Of a DNA stretch of 40,286 bases, positions 1-9,301 are shown in pieces. The translations under genes were made by a program, and so were the position numbers. The DNA lies in assembly GCA_903862415.1 (NCBI GenBank), contig CAIOYD010000019.1, positions 1-40,286 of the forward strand. The letters are read 5' to 3'. The notes below the pieces were generated by a model. That model saw nothing but the letters and a program-made list of their open reading frames with translations. It had not been told where the DNA came from and did no database searches. Every line of letters begins with the position of its first letter. Within the stretch, counting starts at the first letter, position 1. Origin of the DNA: an uncultured Oxalobacteraceae bacterium (GTDB lineage: Bacteria > Pseudomonadota > Gammaproteobacteria > Burkholderiales > Burkholderiaceae_D).

Positions 1-136
1 CGGGTTTAAACCGAAAATGCAGCTGTATAACCGGGTGTCGCAAGATGCCTTTGAGAGGCTTGAGCCGTATGGATCTAAAGACCCACGTACGGTTCTAAGG
101 GGGCCATGCGCGGGCAACCGCGCATGGCTACCCGAC
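1..136 (+). mobile_element. Group II intron, 3' end only (domains V and VI)
   Basis: This is the catalytic 3' end of a bacterial group II intron; the reverse transcriptase and 5' part lie outside the window. Domain V is at 62-95. GAGCCGTA pairs with TACGGTTC, and the AGC triad (63-65) and the bulge before TACGG are present. The terminal loop is TAAA (76-79) rather than the usual GNRA, and the upper stem has one A-C mismatch. Domain VI is at 100-133: a perfect 11-bp stem (103-113 with 118-128) with a GCAA loop. A bulged A at 130 lies seven bases before the intron end and is the expected branch point. The intron ends in CTACCCGAC at 136, matching the AY rule. The assignment is from structure and from remembered bacterial intron ends. 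Confidence 0.85.
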
Positions 137-328
137 AACCCGGTCATTGACAGACATTTTTTACCACAGCTTCCCGACGATTTATCCATGATGCGGGAAG
201 TGTGGATCTACCCACTGCCAACATTTTTAACTGCGATGATGACAGGTAACACCCAGCCTCATGATGTGATTGTCTATCCGGACAGCGGCCGGGTATCAGT
301 CAGGCTCGCAGGGATTGACCTTTCCTGA
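137..328 (+). pseudogene. Possible 3' exon: C-terminal fragment of an intron-interrupted gene, unknown
   Basis: Directly after the intron end one frame stays open for 63 codons and stops with TGA at 326-328. The other two forward frames close within the first 60 bases or so. The peptide includes the run MMREVWIYPLP and ends in RLAGIDLS. I do not recognise a family. It may be the last part of a protein whose gene is split by the intron, or chance open sequence. Without the 5' exon the frame and identity cannot be fixed. It is listed as a fragment because no start with a ribosome binding site is visible inside it. Confidence 0.3.
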
Positions 329-371
329 GTGTGGCGTTTTCTGGCCGGCGTCGTTATTTGACCACTGAAAT

Positions 372-401
372 TTGGCTTTCCACGTGGCAACCATGTATAG
401 T
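372..401 (+). promoter_or_regulatory. Candidate promoter with palindrome in the spacer, upstream of permease
   Basis: TTGGCT (372-377), an 18-base spacer and TATAGT (396-401) make a plausible sigma-70 promoter about 90 bases before the permease start. The spacer contains the 8-bp palindrome CCACGTGG (380-387), a position where a bound repressor would block polymerase. Assignment by eye only. Confidence 0.35.
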
Positions 402-492
402 GTGCCTTCGAATTGTGGCAATGCCATGGCATGACTATGATCAGTAATAAATAAAATATAACAATAACGAAATAGCAAGGGAGTGGCAGGAG

Positions 493-1857
493 ATGTCAGG
501 GGAACTTAAAAAAGATGCATTGGGGTTGATCCATTCATTAGCCATGGGCGTGGCGGGATCGGCACCGTCCTACAGTATTTCCGCCACCATGGTGACACTG
601 ATTGCCGCTGTTGGTGTGCTGGCACCGGCGAGTCTGGTGTATTGCGGTCTGATTATGCTGGGCATTGTGTTTGCCTATAAATATCTGAATGAACATTCCC
701 CCAGTTCTGGCGCATCCTATTCCTGGGTCAGTCAGATTTTCGGTAAAAAACTGGGTTTTTTTGCCGGATGGGCGGTCATGGTGGCTTCGGCCCTGTTCAT
801 GGTCTCGGCCACGATACCGGCAGGTTCGGCCACGCTGCTGCTAATTGCACCACAACTGGCGCAGTCTCAAATCGCGGTGACTCTTTGCTCGGTAGGTTGG
901 TTATTGCTGGTGACTTACGTCATTATCAAGGGGATTAAGCTGACAGGTAAAGTTCAGCTCATCATGACGCTGTTTGAATTGCTGATTCTGACGGTGCTGT
1001 CGGTGCTGGCGATCATTAAATTTGGCCCGCATGCGTTGCACACTATTTCCTGGCATGAGTTTTCCCCGACGGCGTTCAGTCCGACTTCGTTTGCCAATGG
1101 CGCTATTATTGCGCTGTTTTTTTTCTGGGGCTGGGACGTTTCCATCAACCTGTCCGAAGAAACCAGCAACTCGGGAACTTCTCCGGGAGTTGGCGCGGTC
1201 GGTGCAATGATCGTCACGATTGCTGCTTTTACCGGATTTGCCGCTATTACTTTGCTGGTTCTTGGCGATGAAGAAATCAGCCAGTCAGGCACCAATATTG
1301 TGTTTGAAGTAGCCAACAAGCTCTTACCTAAGCCGTGGAGCTATGCAGCAGTGCTCGCGCTCATGCTCTCGACTATTGGTAATCTGGAAACTTCGATGCT
1401 GCAATTTACCCGCACCATGTTTGCCAAATCACGCGATGGCGTACTGCATTCGCGCTGGGCAAAAATCCATACCACCTGGCAGACGCCACATCTGGCGACA
1501 TTTTTGATTGCGGCAATTGGTCTGATTTTATTGCTGTCGTCACTGACTTCAGAAAGTATTGCCGATGTGATGAAAGCATCCATCAATGTCATTGGCGTGC
1601 AGGCTGCTTACTATTATGGTCTGGCCGGTTTTGCCTGTGCCTGGAAATTCCGTCAGGAACTCAAACATTCGCTGTTCGCTGCCGCCACCAAAATTTTCTG
1701 GCCACTGCTGTCTGCGCTGGTATTGTGGTGGGCGGCTGTGGTCACTATCATGACTTTTGACATGACCACCATGGCGATTGCTGTTGGCAGTATGGCGCTG
1801 GGCATCATCCCGCTTTTGCGCAAACCCAAACTGATCGCAGCAGTTACCGCGGTATAA
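493..1857 (+). CDS. APC-superfamily amino acid permease
   Basis: Integral inner-membrane transporter of 454 residues, expected to import an amino acid or related organic cation by secondary transport. The N-terminus has the family pattern: a short cytoplasmic stretch (MSGELKKDALG), then a first helix with the unwound glycine-rich GVAGSAPSYS segment (about residues 19-28). Roughly twelve hydrophobic helices follow. Length is typical of the family. The start at 493 is chosen because AAGGGAG (477-483) is well spaced upstream. The gene stands alone between the intron remnant and the quinone oxidoreductase, with hairpins behind it, so it is probably monocistronic. Substrate cannot be told from the sequence. 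Confidence 0.85.
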   Translation: MSGELKKDALGLIHSLAMGVAGSAPSYSISATMVTLIAAVGVLAPASLVYCGLIMLGIVFAYKYLNEHSPSSGASYSWVSQIFGKKLGFFAGWAVMVASALFMVSATIPAGSATLLLIAPQLAQSQIAVTLCSVGWLLLVTYVIIKGIKLTGKVQLIMTLFELLILTVLSVLAIIKFGPHALHTISWHEFSPTAFSPTSFANGAIIALFFFWGWDVSINLSEETSNSGTSPGVGAVGAMIVTIAAFTGFAAITLLVLGDEEISQSGTNIVFEVANKLLPKPWSYAAVLALMLSTIGNLETSMLQFTRTMFAKSRDGVLHSRWAKIHTTWQTPHLATFLIAAIGLILLLSSLTSESIADVMKASINVIGVQAAYYYGLAGFACAWKFRQELKHSLFAAATKIFWPLLSALVLWWAAVVTIMTFDMTTMAIAVGSMALGIIPLLRKPKLIAAVTAV

Positions 1858-1868
1858 TCTACCGGGCA

Positions 1869-1888
1869 TGTTGGGCTTCGGCCCAGCA
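1869..1888 (+). terminator. Hairpin after permease gene
   Basis: TGTTGGGC and GCCCAGCA form an 8-bp stem (one G-T pair) around a TTCG tetraloop, 12 bases after the permease stop. No T-tract follows, so termination may be weak or the hairpin may act in mRNA stability. Confidence 0.4.
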
Positions 1889-1893
1889 TTGCC

Positions 1894-1910
1894 TCAACTC
1901 ATTGAGTTGA
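1894..1910. repeat. Perfect inverted repeat TCAACTC-ATT-GAGTTGA
   Basis: A perfect 7-bp dyad with a 3-base centre, between the permease terminator hairpin and the quinone oxidoreductase gene. It lies about 60 bases before that start, so it could be an operator or a second hairpin in the transcript. Confidence 0.4.
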
Positions 1911-1968
1911 TTCATTGGTGGTAAATGCCATCAGTTAAGCCCATACCCGTTTCTTTCAGGAGTAAGCC

Positions 1969-2958
1969 ATGATGCAGGCCATAGAAATTTCTCGCCCTGG
2001 TGGCCCTGAGGTATTGCAGCTTTGTGAACGTCCTATTCCATCCTTGCGTCCGGGAGAAGTATTAATTAAGGTGGCCGCGGCGGGCATCAATCGCCCGGAT
2101 GTGTTTCAGCGCAAGGGGGCGTATCCGGCACCGGCGGGTGCATCGGATTTGCCTGGCCTGGAAGTGGCTGGTGAAATTGTTGCCGGCGATGTCGCGGGCA
2201 GTGAATTTGCACTCGGCGATCAGGTCTGTGCACTGGTGACCGGTGGTGGTTATGCTCAGTATTGTGCTGCACCACTCAGTCAGTGCCTGCCGGTGCCGAA
2301 AAATCTGACGCTGGTTGAGGCTGCCTCGCTGCCGGAAAATTTCTATACAGTCTGGAGTAATGTGTTTGATCGCGCCCAGTTGTCTGGTTCCCAAACGCTG
2401 CTGGTGCAGGGTGGCACTTCTGGTATCGGTGTGACTGCGATTCAGATGGCCGCGGCACTCGGACATCCGGTGTTGGCCACGGCTGGCAGCGATGCCAAAT
2501 GCCGTGCCTGCGAACAGTTGGGCGCAGTGCATGCCATCAATTACCGTACCCACGATTTTGCAGTCGAAGTCATGTCCTATACTCAGGGGCGTGGTGTTGA
2601 TGTGGTGCTCGATATGGTTGCCGGTGACTACGTCAACCGCGAATTGTCCTGCCTGGCCGATGATGGTCGGATTGTGATTATTGCTTTACTCGGTGGCGCC
2701 AGTGCTACTCTGGATATGAGTGCCGTGATGCGCCGACGTCTGAGTGTGACAGGCTCAACCCTGCGAGCCAGACCGGTAGCTTTCAAACAAGCCATTGCGC
2801 AGCGATTACGACAAACGATCTGGCCCCTGCTCGACGCTGGCACCATCAAGCCGGTGATTTATCAGACTTTTCCAATGGAGCAAGCTGGACAGGCACACGC
2901 TTTGATGGAAAGTAGTGAGCATATTGGCAAAATCGTCCTGACGATGCCGGTCAATTAA
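1969..2958 (+). CDS. NAD(P)H:quinone oxidoreductase, PIG3-like medium-chain dehydrogenase/reductase
   Basis: Cytoplasmic oxidoreductase of 329 residues in the zinc-independent quinone oxidoreductase branch of the medium-chain dehydrogenase/reductase superfamily, transferring electrons from NAD(P)H to quinones. The N-terminal GroES-like part carries AAAGINRPDVFQRKG (about residues 36-50). The Rossmann part carries VQGGTSGIGVTAIQMA (about residues 146-161), the nucleotide-binding glycine run. Catalytic zinc ligands of alcohol dehydrogenases are absent, as expected. AGGAG (1958-1962) supports the ATG at 1969; a second ATG follows immediately at 1972. A PIG3-like gene ahead of tpiA is an arrangement I recall from Burkholderiales; tpiA has its own promoter in between. 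Confidence 0.88.
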   Translation: MMQAIEISRPGGPEVLQLCERPIPSLRPGEVLIKVAAAGINRPDVFQRKGAYPAPAGASDLPGLEVAGEIVAGDVAGSEFALGDQVCALVTGGGYAQYCAAPLSQCLPVPKNLTLVEAASLPENFYTVWSNVFDRAQLSGSQTLLVQGGTSGIGVTAIQMAAALGHPVLATAGSDAKCRACEQLGAVHAINYRTHDFAVEVMSYTQGRGVDVVLDMVAGDYVNRELSCLADDGRIVIIALLGGASATLDMSAVMRRRLSVTGSTLRARPVAFKQAIAQRLRQTIWPLLDAGTIKPVIYQTFPMEQAGQAHALMESSEHIGKIVLTMPVN

Positions 2959-2963
2959 TTGAT

Positions 2964-2993
2964 TTGACCGTAATTATGCCAACAAGCTAAAAT
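2964..2993 (+). promoter_or_regulatory. Sigma-70 promoter for tpiA
   Basis: TTGACC (2964-2969), an 18-base spacer and TAAAAT (2988-2993) lie 30 bases before the tpiA start and just after the stop of the upstream gene. Confidence 0.6.
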
Positions 2994-3023
2994 AGCGGGT
3001 TATTTAAGAACTGGAAGGTCCGG

Positions 3024-3785
3024 ATGAAACAACGTCGCCCCCTAATTGCCGGTAATTGGAAGATGAATGGCAGTCTGGCAGCCAATCAGGTTCTGCTTAC
3101 CGGATTGCTGGATGGTGTGGCGCAATTGGCAACAGTTGCCTGCGATGTTGTGGTGTGTGTGCCTTTTCCCTATCTGGCACAGGCCCAGGCTAGTCTGCAG
3201 GATTCAGTCATTAAGTGGGGAGCGCAGGACGTGTCGGCTCAGGAGGTCGGAGCCTACACCGGAGAAGTCGCGGTTTCCATGCTCAGGGATTTTGGCTGTG
3301 GTTATGCCATCGTCGGACATTCTGAACGCCGCAGTTATCATGCTGAAGCCGATGCGCTGGTAGCGCAAAAAACCTTGCGCGTGCTCGAAGCTGGACTGAC
3401 TCCGATCGTTTGTGTGGGCGAAACCCTGCAGGAACGCAAGGCCGGCCTGACTGAAGCCACCGTGGCCAGGCAGCTTAATGCCGTGCTCGCGGTGCTGAAC
3501 ACAGAGCAATTGGCAAAAATTGTGCTGGCTTACGAGCCGGTTTGGGCGATAGGTACCGGAATTACGGCCACGCCAGAAATGGCGCAACAGGTACATGCTT
3601 TTTTACGCACGCAGTTATCCGGGCTCAATGCGCAGGCGGCTGGGCAGGTAGCCATTTTATATGGTGGCAGCATGAAGCCGGATAATGCCGCTGCCTTGCT
3701 CGCCATGCCCGATATTGATGGCGGATTGATCGGCGGCGCGGCCTTAAAGGCAGCGGATTTTCTCGGGATAGTAGCCGCAGCCTGA
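3024..3785 (+). CDS. tpiA: Triosephosphate isomerase
   Basis: Cytoplasmic glycolytic enzyme of 253 residues interconverting dihydroxyacetone phosphate and glyceraldehyde 3-phosphate. The substrate-binding N and K lie in AGNWKMNGS (residues 9-17). The catalytic histidine is in GHSERR, and the catalytic glutamate with the loop 6 hinge is in [10 protein letters not shown]. The phosphate-binding LYGGSM is near the C-terminus. Length is normal. GGAAGG (3013-3018) precedes the ATG. It is followed by secG after 76 bases, and the two may be cotranscribed, as I recall for proteobacterial tpiA-secG pairs. Confidence 0.97.
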   Translation: MKQRRPLIAGNWKMNGSLAANQVLLTGLLDGVAQLATVACDVVVCVPFPYLAQAQASLQDSVIKWGAQDVSAQEVGAYTGEVAVSMLRDFGCGYAIVGHSERRSYHAEADALVAQKTLRVLEAGLTPIVCVGETLQERKAGLTEATVARQLNAVLAVLNTEQLAKIVLAYEPVWAIGTGITATPEMAQQVHAFLRTQLSGLNAQAAGQVAILYGGSMKPDNAAALLAMPDIDGGLIGGAALKAADFLGIVAAA

Positions 3786-3861
3786 GTGGGGTTGATGATT
3801 AAGTTTTAACAAGTACGGTTGTGCCGCAGGTGCAAACGATTAATTTTTTTTAGGTATTCAA

Positions 3862-4251
3862 ATGAACACTATTTTTACTTTGGTTGTTGCGATTCAGGTT
3901 TTGTCCGCGTTGGTGATTATCGGTCTGGTGCTGGTTCAGCATGGTAAGGGCGCCGATATGGGTGCGGCATTTGGTTCTGGTGCCTCCGGAAGTTTGTTTG
4001 GTGCAACCGGATCGTCAAGCTTTTTGTCCAAGGCAACCGGGATAGCTGCAACGGTTTTCTTTTGCGCTACCCTGGCTCTGGCTTATCTGGGTAATAAACA
4101 CACCGCACCGTCGGGCAGTGTGATGGACGCGGCCGATCAGCCTAAAGTCACTGAAACTGTCAAAGCAGATGCTGCACAACCAGCTGCGGCCGCTGCAACT
4201 TCCGCAAAAACGGATAAAGTTTCCGGTCAGGCAGATCAAATTCCTAAATAA
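3862..4251 (+). CDS. secG: Preprotein translocase subunit SecG
   Basis: Small inner-membrane subunit of the SecYEG channel, 129 residues. Two hydrophobic segments (about residues 3-22 and 52-72) flank the conserved glycine-rich cytoplasmic loop with GKGADMGAAFGSGASGSLFG. The C-terminus is an alanine, lysine and threonine-rich low-complexity tail of about 50 residues, longer than in E. coli SecG but common in betaproteobacteria. No strong ribosome binding site is visible. It sits between tpiA and tRNA-Leu. Confidence 0.95.
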   Translation: MNTIFTLVVAIQVLSALVIIGLVLVQHGKGADMGAAFGSGASGSLFGATGSSSFLSKATGIAATVFFCATLALAYLGNKHTAPSGSVMDAADQPKVTETVKADAAQPAAAAATSAKTDKVSGQADQIPK

Positions 4252-4306
4252 ACTCATTTTTCTTTTACGATTTATCAAATAACTCCGGCTTTTAGATAAT
4301 TGTGCG

Positions 4307-4335
4307 TTGAACAAATAGTGCTCATCGCGTAGAAT
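4307..4335 (+). promoter_or_regulatory. Strong promoter for tRNA-Leu, possibly also nuo
   Basis: TTGAAC (4307-4312), a 17-base spacer and TAGAAT (4330-4335) lie about 20 bases before the tRNA. No terminator is apparent between the tRNA and nuoA, so this promoter could also drive the complex I operon. Confidence 0.65.
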
Positions 4336-4353
4336 ACCGGACTTAGTAATAGT

Positions 4354-4438
4354 GCCGACGTGGTGAAATTGGTAGACACGCTATCTTGAGGGGGTAGTGG
4401 CGAAAGCTGTACGAGTTCGAGTCTCGTCGTCGGCACCA
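4354..4438 (+). tRNA. tRNA-Leu (anticodon GAG)
   Basis: 85-base class II tRNA including an encoded CCA. The acceptor stem GCCGACG (4354-4360) pairs with CGTCGGC (4428-4434). The anticodon stem CTATC/GGTAG surrounds the loop TTGAGGG, placing GAG at 4388-4390, which reads CUC and CUU codons. A variable arm and a T-loop with GTTCGAGTC are visible. It is followed 123 bases later by nuoA. Confidence 0.97.
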
Positions 4439-4561
4439 TAAAACAAAGAACCAATAGCAAGACAATTTTGATGTTGGTTGCGGGGCGGTTGTAGATAAGG
4501 CTGTTATTGGCTTAAATACAAAACCAGAAATTAAACCACTTTTAGCTTTTATTGCCCAATC

Positions 4562-4921
4562 GTGAACCTCGAAAATTATTTCCCTGTACTACTCTTTATT
4601 ATCGTCGGTATCGCCGTCGGTGTTATTCCCCAGATTCTGGGACGTCTCATTGCTCCGTATAAACCGGACGCGCAAAAAACATCCCCGTATGAGTGTGGTT
4701 TCGAAGCGTTTGAAGACGCTCGCATGAAGTTCGATGTGCGTTACTACCTCGTGGCCATTTTATTTATTTTGTTTGATCTTGAAACTGCCTTCTTCTTTCC
4801 GTGGGCTGTCGCTCAGCGCGATTTGGGTTGGACAGGCTTTCTGTTGATGCTCGGTTTTGTTGCTGAATTTGGCGTGGGCTTCTGGTACATCTGGAAAAAA
4901 GGCGCGCTCGATTGGGAATAA
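4562..4921 (+). CDS. nuoA: NADH-quinone oxidoreductase subunit A
   Basis: Membrane subunit of complex I, 119 residues with three hydrophobic helices. Between helices 1 and 2 the family signature YECGFEAF (about residues 42-49) is present, including the conserved cysteine near the quinone cavity. The start is a GTG giving [12 protein letters not shown]; no ATG fits the conserved N-terminus and no clear ribosome binding site is visible. First gene of the nuo operon, behind tRNA-Leu. Confidence 0.95.
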   Translation: MNLENYFPVLLFIIVGIAVGVIPQILGRLIAPYKPDAQKTSPYECGFEAFEDARMKFDVRYYLVAILFILFDLETAFFFPWAVAQRDLGWTGFLLMLGFVAEFGVGFWYIWKKGALDWE

Positions 4922-4980
4922 GCTTTCTCAGCAGCCAGTAGCAGTTAAAAAATTAGTTAATCGGTGGGGAAGGTGATTTC

Positions 4981-5457
4981 ATGTCAATTGAAGGCATATT
5001 AAACGAAGGTTTTGTAACCACAACAGCCGACAAGCTGATCAACTGGACTCGTACCGGTTCGATGTGGCCGATGACATTCGGTCTGGCCTGCTGTGCGGTC
5101 GAGATGATGCAGGCTGGTGCCTCGCGTTACGATCTGGATCGCTTTGGTGTGGTATTTCGTCCTTCTCCAAGACAGTCTGATGTGATGATTGTTGCCGGTA
5201 CCCTGTGCAACAAAATGGCGCCGGCGCTGCGCAAAGTTTATGACCAGATGGCTGAACCTCGCTGGGTCATTTCCATGGGTTCCTGCGCCAATGGTGGCGG
5301 CTATTATCATTATTCGTATTCGGTAGTGCGTGGTTGCGACCGCATTGTTCCGGTCGATATTTATGTTCCCGGCTGCCCGCCAACAGCAGAAGCACTGATC
5401 TACGGCATTATGCAGTTGCAAAACAAAATCAAGCGTACCAATACCATCGCCCGGTAG
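4981..5457 (+). CDS. nuoB: NADH-quinone oxidoreductase subunit B
   Basis: Peripheral-arm subunit of 158 residues that holds the terminal iron-sulfur cluster N2, which hands electrons to quinone. The ligands are visible: tandem C37-C38 in [11 protein letters not shown]102 in MGSCANGGG, and C132 in [11 protein letters not shown]. Length is normal for the short bacterial form. GGGGAAGG upstream supports the ATG at 4981. Confidence 0.97.
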   Translation: MSIEGILNEGFVTTTADKLINWTRTGSMWPMTFGLACCAVEMMQAGASRYDLDRFGVVFRPSPRQSDVMIVAGTLCNKMAPALRKVYDQMAEPRWVISMGSCANGGGYYHYSYSVVRGCDRIVPVDIYVPGCPPTAEALIYGIMQLQNKIKRTNTIAR

Positions 5458-5510
5458 TCAGACTATGCCATTGCAGTTTTATGTTGCGGTTTTAATTCGG
5501 TGAACCAAAA

Positions 5511-6104
5511 ATGACGACAAAATTAGAAAATCTTGAGTTGGCTGTACGCGCTGTTATGGGTGAGCGGACCTTCGACTTGATCACGGCCTTAGGTGAGCTT
5601 ACCCTGGTAGTCGGCCACGCTGATTATCTGGCTGTGATGACAGAATTGCGCGATAACCTCTCAACCCGTTTTGAAGAGTTGATCGATTTGTGTGGTGTGG
5701 ATTATTCCACCTACGGCGATGAAGTCTGGACCGGCAAGCGTTTTGCGGCCGTCTCTCATCTTCTCTCCATTGCCAACAACTGGCGTTTGCGGGTACGGGT
5801 ATTTGCTCCGGATGATGAATTGCCGGTGCTGCCATCGGTCTCTGAGGTCTGGTCCTCGGCCAACTGGTATGAGCGTGAAGCTTTTGATTTGTTTGGCCTG
5901 TTATTTGAAGGTCACAACGATTTACGCCGCATCCTGACGGATTATGGTTTTATCGGCCATCCATTCCGCAAAGATTTTCCTGTTACCGGTTATGTAGAAA
6001 TGCGTTATGACGGTGAGCAAAAACGCGTCCTCTATCAACCGGTCACGATCGAACCGCGTGAAAATACCCCGCGCATTATCCGAGAACAAAATTACGCAAA
6101 ATAA
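5511..6104 (+). CDS. nuoC: NADH-quinone oxidoreductase subunit C
   Basis: 30-kDa-type peripheral subunit of complex I, 197 residues, contacting NuoB and NuoD near the quinone site. The family signature is present near the end as [15 protein letters not shown] followed by [11 protein letters not shown] and GHPFRKDFP. It is separate from nuoD, unlike the fused nuoCD of E. coli, as is usual in betaproteobacteria. It lies 53 bases after nuoB and 54 before nuoD. Confidence 0.96.
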   Translation: MTTKLENLELAVRAVMGERTFDLITALGELTLVVGHADYLAVMTELRDNLSTRFEELIDLCGVDYSTYGDEVWTGKRFAAVSHLLSIANNWRLRVRVFAPDDELPVLPSVSEVWSSANWYEREAFDLFGLLFEGHNDLRRILTDYGFIGHPFRKDFPVTGYVEMRYDGEQKRVLYQPVTIEPRENTPRIIREQNYAK

Positions 6105-6158
6105 TGGCTAAGCCGCAACCGTGCAACACTAAGTGCGATGGATTAACAGAGGTACTGA

Positions 6159-7412
6159 ATGGCTGAGATAAAAAATTACACACTGAACTTTGGTCCGCAG
6201 CATCCGGCGGCACACGGGGTTTTGCGTATGGTGCTTGAACTCGATGGTGAAGTGATCCGGCGCGCCGATCCGCACATCGGACTGTTGCATCGTGGTACAG
6301 AAAAACTGGCCGAACAAAAAACCTATCTGCAATCGGTTCCCTATATGGACCGCCTCGATTACGTTTCCATGATGAGCAACGAACACGCTTATGTGATGGC
6401 GATCGAAAAAATGCTTGGTCTGGAAGTGCCCTTGCGTGCGCAATATATCCGCGTCATGTTTGATGAAATTACCCGCTTGCTCAACCATCTGTTGTGGATC
6501 GGCGCGCATGGACTCGACGTTGGTGCAATGGCGGTGTTTCTGTACGCTTTCCGCGAACGCGAAGACCTTATGGATGTCTATGAAGCGGTCTCCGGTGCGC
6601 GTATGCATGCGGCTTATTATCGTCCGGGCGGCGTGTATCGCGACCTGCCAGACACCATGCCGCAATATGAAGCTTCGCATCTGCGCAACGCCAAAACCAT
6701 GCAGCATCTCAACAGCAATCGCAGTGGTTCACTGCTCGATTTTATTGAAGACTTTACCGTGCGCTTCCCCGGTTATGTCGATGAATATGAAACCCTGCTG
6801 ACCGACAACCGTATCTGGAAACAACGTCTGGTTGGCGTAGGTGTGGTCTCGCCTGAGCGTGCCAAGGCCATGGGCTTTACCGGCCCGATGCTGCGCGGTT
6901 CCGGCGTTGAATGGGATCTGCGCAAGAAGCAGCCGTATGAAGTCTATGATCTGCTCGACTTTGATATTCCGGTCGGCGTCAATGGTGACAGCTACGACCG
7001 TTATCTGGTACGTATCGAAGAAATGCGCCAATCCAATCGCATCATTAAACAATGCGTTGAATGGCTGCGTAATAATCCGGGTCCGGTGATCTCCACCAAC
7101 CACAAAGTGGTGCCGCCATCACGCGTAGGCATGAAGTCCAATATGGAAGAGTTGATCCATCACTTCAAATTATTCTCTGAAGGCTTTCATGTGCCATCCA
7201 GCGAAGCCTATGTCGGTATTGAACACCCTAAAGGTGAGTTTGGTATTTACATCGTTTCTGATGGTGCCAACAAGCCATACCGGGTCAAGATTCGTGCTCC
7301 CGGCTTTGCCCATTTGCAGGGTCTCAATGAAATGGCTAAAGGCCATATGATTGCCGATGCGGTCACCATTATTGGTACCCAGGATATTGTGTTTGGTGAA
7401 ATCGACCGCTGA
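6159..7412 (+). CDS. nuoD: NADH-quinone oxidoreductase subunit D
   Basis: 49-kDa-type subunit of 417 residues, related to the large subunit of NiFe hydrogenases, forming the quinone-binding pocket with NuoB. The N-terminus has [14 protein letters not shown] (about residues 10-23), whose histidine and nearby residues line the quinone site. [12 protein letters not shown] and [10 protein letters not shown] follow, and the C-terminus is the conserved VFGEIDR. AGAGG precedes the start. Normal length, unfused. Confidence 0.97.
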   Translation: MAEIKNYTLNFGPQHPAAHGVLRMVLELDGEVIRRADPHIGLLHRGTEKLAEQKTYLQSVPYMDRLDYVSMMSNEHAYVMAIEKMLGLEVPLRAQYIRVMFDEITRLLNHLLWIGAHGLDVGAMAVFLYAFREREDLMDVYEAVSGARMHAAYYRPGGVYRDLPDTMPQYEASHLRNAKTMQHLNSNRSGSLLDFIEDFTVRFPGYVDEYETLLTDNRIWKQRLVGVGVVSPERAKAMGFTGPMLRGSGVEWDLRKKQPYEVYDLLDFDIPVGVNGDSYDRYLVRIEEMRQSNRIIKQCVEWLRNNPGPVISTNHKVVPPSRVGMKSNMEELIHHFKLFSEGFHVPSSEAYVGIEHPKGEFGIYIVSDGANKPYRVKIRAPGFAHLQGLNEMAKGHMIADAVTIIGTQDIVFGEIDR

Positions 7413-7444
7413 CAGGCGGCGGGTTGATAATTAAGGTTAAATTT

Positions 7445-7960
7445 ATGTTGTTATCTGAGCAAACATACAAAAAAATAGACCGTGAAATTGCCAAATTTCC
7501 GGACGATCAACGTCAGTCTGCCGTCATGGCGGCATTGGCGCTGGCGCAGGATCAAACCAGCTGGCTGTCACCTGAAGTGTTGCAAGAAGTGGCTGATTAT
7601 CTGCGTATGCCGGCTGTCGCGGTGCAGGAAGTGGCCACTTTTTACAATATGTACAATACCAAGCCGGTCGGGAAGCACAAGATTTCGGTGTGCACCAATT
7701 TGCCTTGTGCGCTCTCCGGTGGGGTCAAAGCGGCCAACCACCTCAAGCATAAACTCGGTATTGATTTTAAAGAAACCACCGCCGACCATCAGTTCACTCT
7801 GGTCGAAGGTGAATGCATGGGCGCCTGTGGTGATGCGCCGGTCATGTTGGTGAATAACAAACGTATGTGCAGTTTTATGTCGGATCAAAAAATTGACGCG
7901 CTGGTGGATGAACTTAAAATGTCCGTGCCAGTAGCCAACCCAGAAGGATCACGCTCATGA
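7445..7960 (+). CDS. nuoE: NADH-quinone oxidoreductase subunit E
   Basis: 24-kDa-type subunit of 171 residues with a thioredoxin-like domain holding a 2Fe-2S cluster (N1a). The ligands are C83 and C88 in CTNLPC, then C124 and C128 in GECMGAC. I chose the ATG at 7445 ([10 protein letters not shown]), with AAGG (7433-7436) eight bases upstream, over an in-frame TTG at 7424, because family members begin like this. The stop overlaps the nuoF start (ATGA), implying translational coupling. Confidence 0.95.
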   Translation: MLLSEQTYKKIDREIAKFPDDQRQSAVMAALALAQDQTSWLSPEVLQEVADYLRMPAVAVQEVATFYNMYNTKPVGKHKISVCTNLPCALSGGVKAANHLKHKLGIDFKETTADHQFTLVEGECMGACGDAPVMLVNNKRMCSFMSDQKIDALVDELKMSVPVANPEGSRS

Positions 7961-9252
7961 CCAGCTTGCATACCCGGCATATCAAGCCGCTGATTCTGGC
8001 TGGTCTGGATGGCACCAATTGGGGCCTGGAAGAGTATGTCAAGCGCGGTGGATACAGTGCCTTAAAACGTATTTTGACCGAAGGCATTACTCAGGAACAG
8101 GTGATTGCCGAATTAAAAGCTTCTTCGCTGCGCGGACGCGGCGGTGCCGGTTTTCCTACCGGCCTCAAATGGAGCTTTATGCCGCGTCAGTTTCCAGGTC
8201 AGAAATATCTGGTCTGCAATACCGATGAAGGCGAACCCGGCACATTTAAAGATCGGGACATTATCCGTTATAACCCGCATGCGCTCATCGAAGGCATGAT
8301 CATCGGCGCCTATGCCATGGGTATCACCGTCGGTTATAACTACATTCACGGCGAAATTTTTGCCGATTATGACCGTTTCGAAGAAGCACTTGAACAGGCG
8401 CGTGCGGCCAATATGCTGGGTAATAACATACTCGGTAGCAGTTTCTGCTTCCAGTTGCATGCTTTCCACGGTTATGGTGCTTACATCTGCGGTGAAGAAA
8501 CCGCGTTGCTGGAATCGCTCGAAGGTAAAAAAGGACAGCCACGCTTCAAACCGCCATTTCCGGCCAGTTTTGGACTGTATGGCAAGCCTACCACGATCAA
8601 TAATACCGAAACCTTTGCTGCCGTTCCGTTTGTGATGAATATGGGTGGCGAAGCCTATGCCGCTATCGGCAAGCCGAATAACGGCGGTACCAAGATTTTC
8701 TCCATGTCGGGTGACGTGGCCAAGCCAGGAAATTACGAAGTTCCGCTGGGCACGCCCTTTGCCACTTTGCTCGAACTCGCCGGTGGCATGCGTGATGGTA
8801 AAAAAATCAAGGCGGTCATTCCCGGAGGCTCTTCCATGCCGGTGCTGACCGGTGACGTCATGATGGCAACCGATATGGATTATGATTCGATCGCCAAGGC
8901 TGGTTCGATGCTTGGTTCTGGTGCCGTAATCGTCATGGATGAGACCCGTTGCATGGTCAAATCACTGTTGCGGCTGTCGTATTTTTATTACGAAGAATCC
9001 TGTGGTCAATGTACGCCGTGCCGTGAAGGTACTGGATGGCTGTACAAAATGGTCCACCGGATTGAACATGGTCTTGGACGTCCGGAGGATCTGGAAATGC
9101 TCAACAGTATTGCTGATGGCATTCAGGGACGCACTATCTGTGCGCTCGGTGATGCCGCTGCCATGCCGGTGCGCGCCATGATCAAGAATTTCCGTGCAGA
9201 GTTTGAATATCACATCGAGCATAAGCATTGCTTGGTACCCGCTTACATTTAG
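7957..9252 (+). CDS. nuoF: NADH-quinone oxidoreductase subunit F
   Basis: 51-kDa-type subunit of 431 residues that oxidises NADH through FMN and passes electrons to 4Fe-4S cluster N3. The NADH/FMN glycine loop is [10 protein letters not shown] (residues 60-69), and [13 protein letters not shown] (178-190) is the second conserved FMN region. Cluster ligands are C349, C352 and C355 in SCGQCTPC plus C395. It overlaps nuoE by four bases. Confidence 0.97.
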   Translation: MTSLHTRHIKPLILAGLDGTNWGLEEYVKRGGYSALKRILTEGITQEQVIAELKASSLRGRGGAGFPTGLKWSFMPRQFPGQKYLVCNTDEGEPGTFKDRDIIRYNPHALIEGMIIGAYAMGITVGYNYIHGEIFADYDRFEEALEQARAANMLGNNILGSSFCFQLHAFHGYGAYICGEETALLESLEGKKGQPRFKPPFPASFGLYGKPTTINNTETFAAVPFVMNMGGEAYAAIGKPNNGGTKIFSMSGDVAKPGNYEVPLGTPFATLLELAGGMRDGKKIKAVIPGGSSMPVLTGDVMMATDMDYDSIAKAGSMLGSGAVIVMDETRCMVKSLLRLSYFYYEESCGQCTPCREGTGWLYKMVHRIEHGLGRPEDLEMLNSIADGIQGRTICALGDAAAMPVRAMIKNFRAEFEYHIEHKHCLVPAYI

Positions 9253-9301
9253 CCTAACAGGCTCACGATAATGTCTAACAACAGGCCAGACAGAGAACAC
9301 C

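Noticed and set aside
17-136. Coding start of a 103-residue protein at position 17
   Set aside because: Its first 40 codons lie in the structured domains V and VI of the group II intron; only the part after 136 could be exon.
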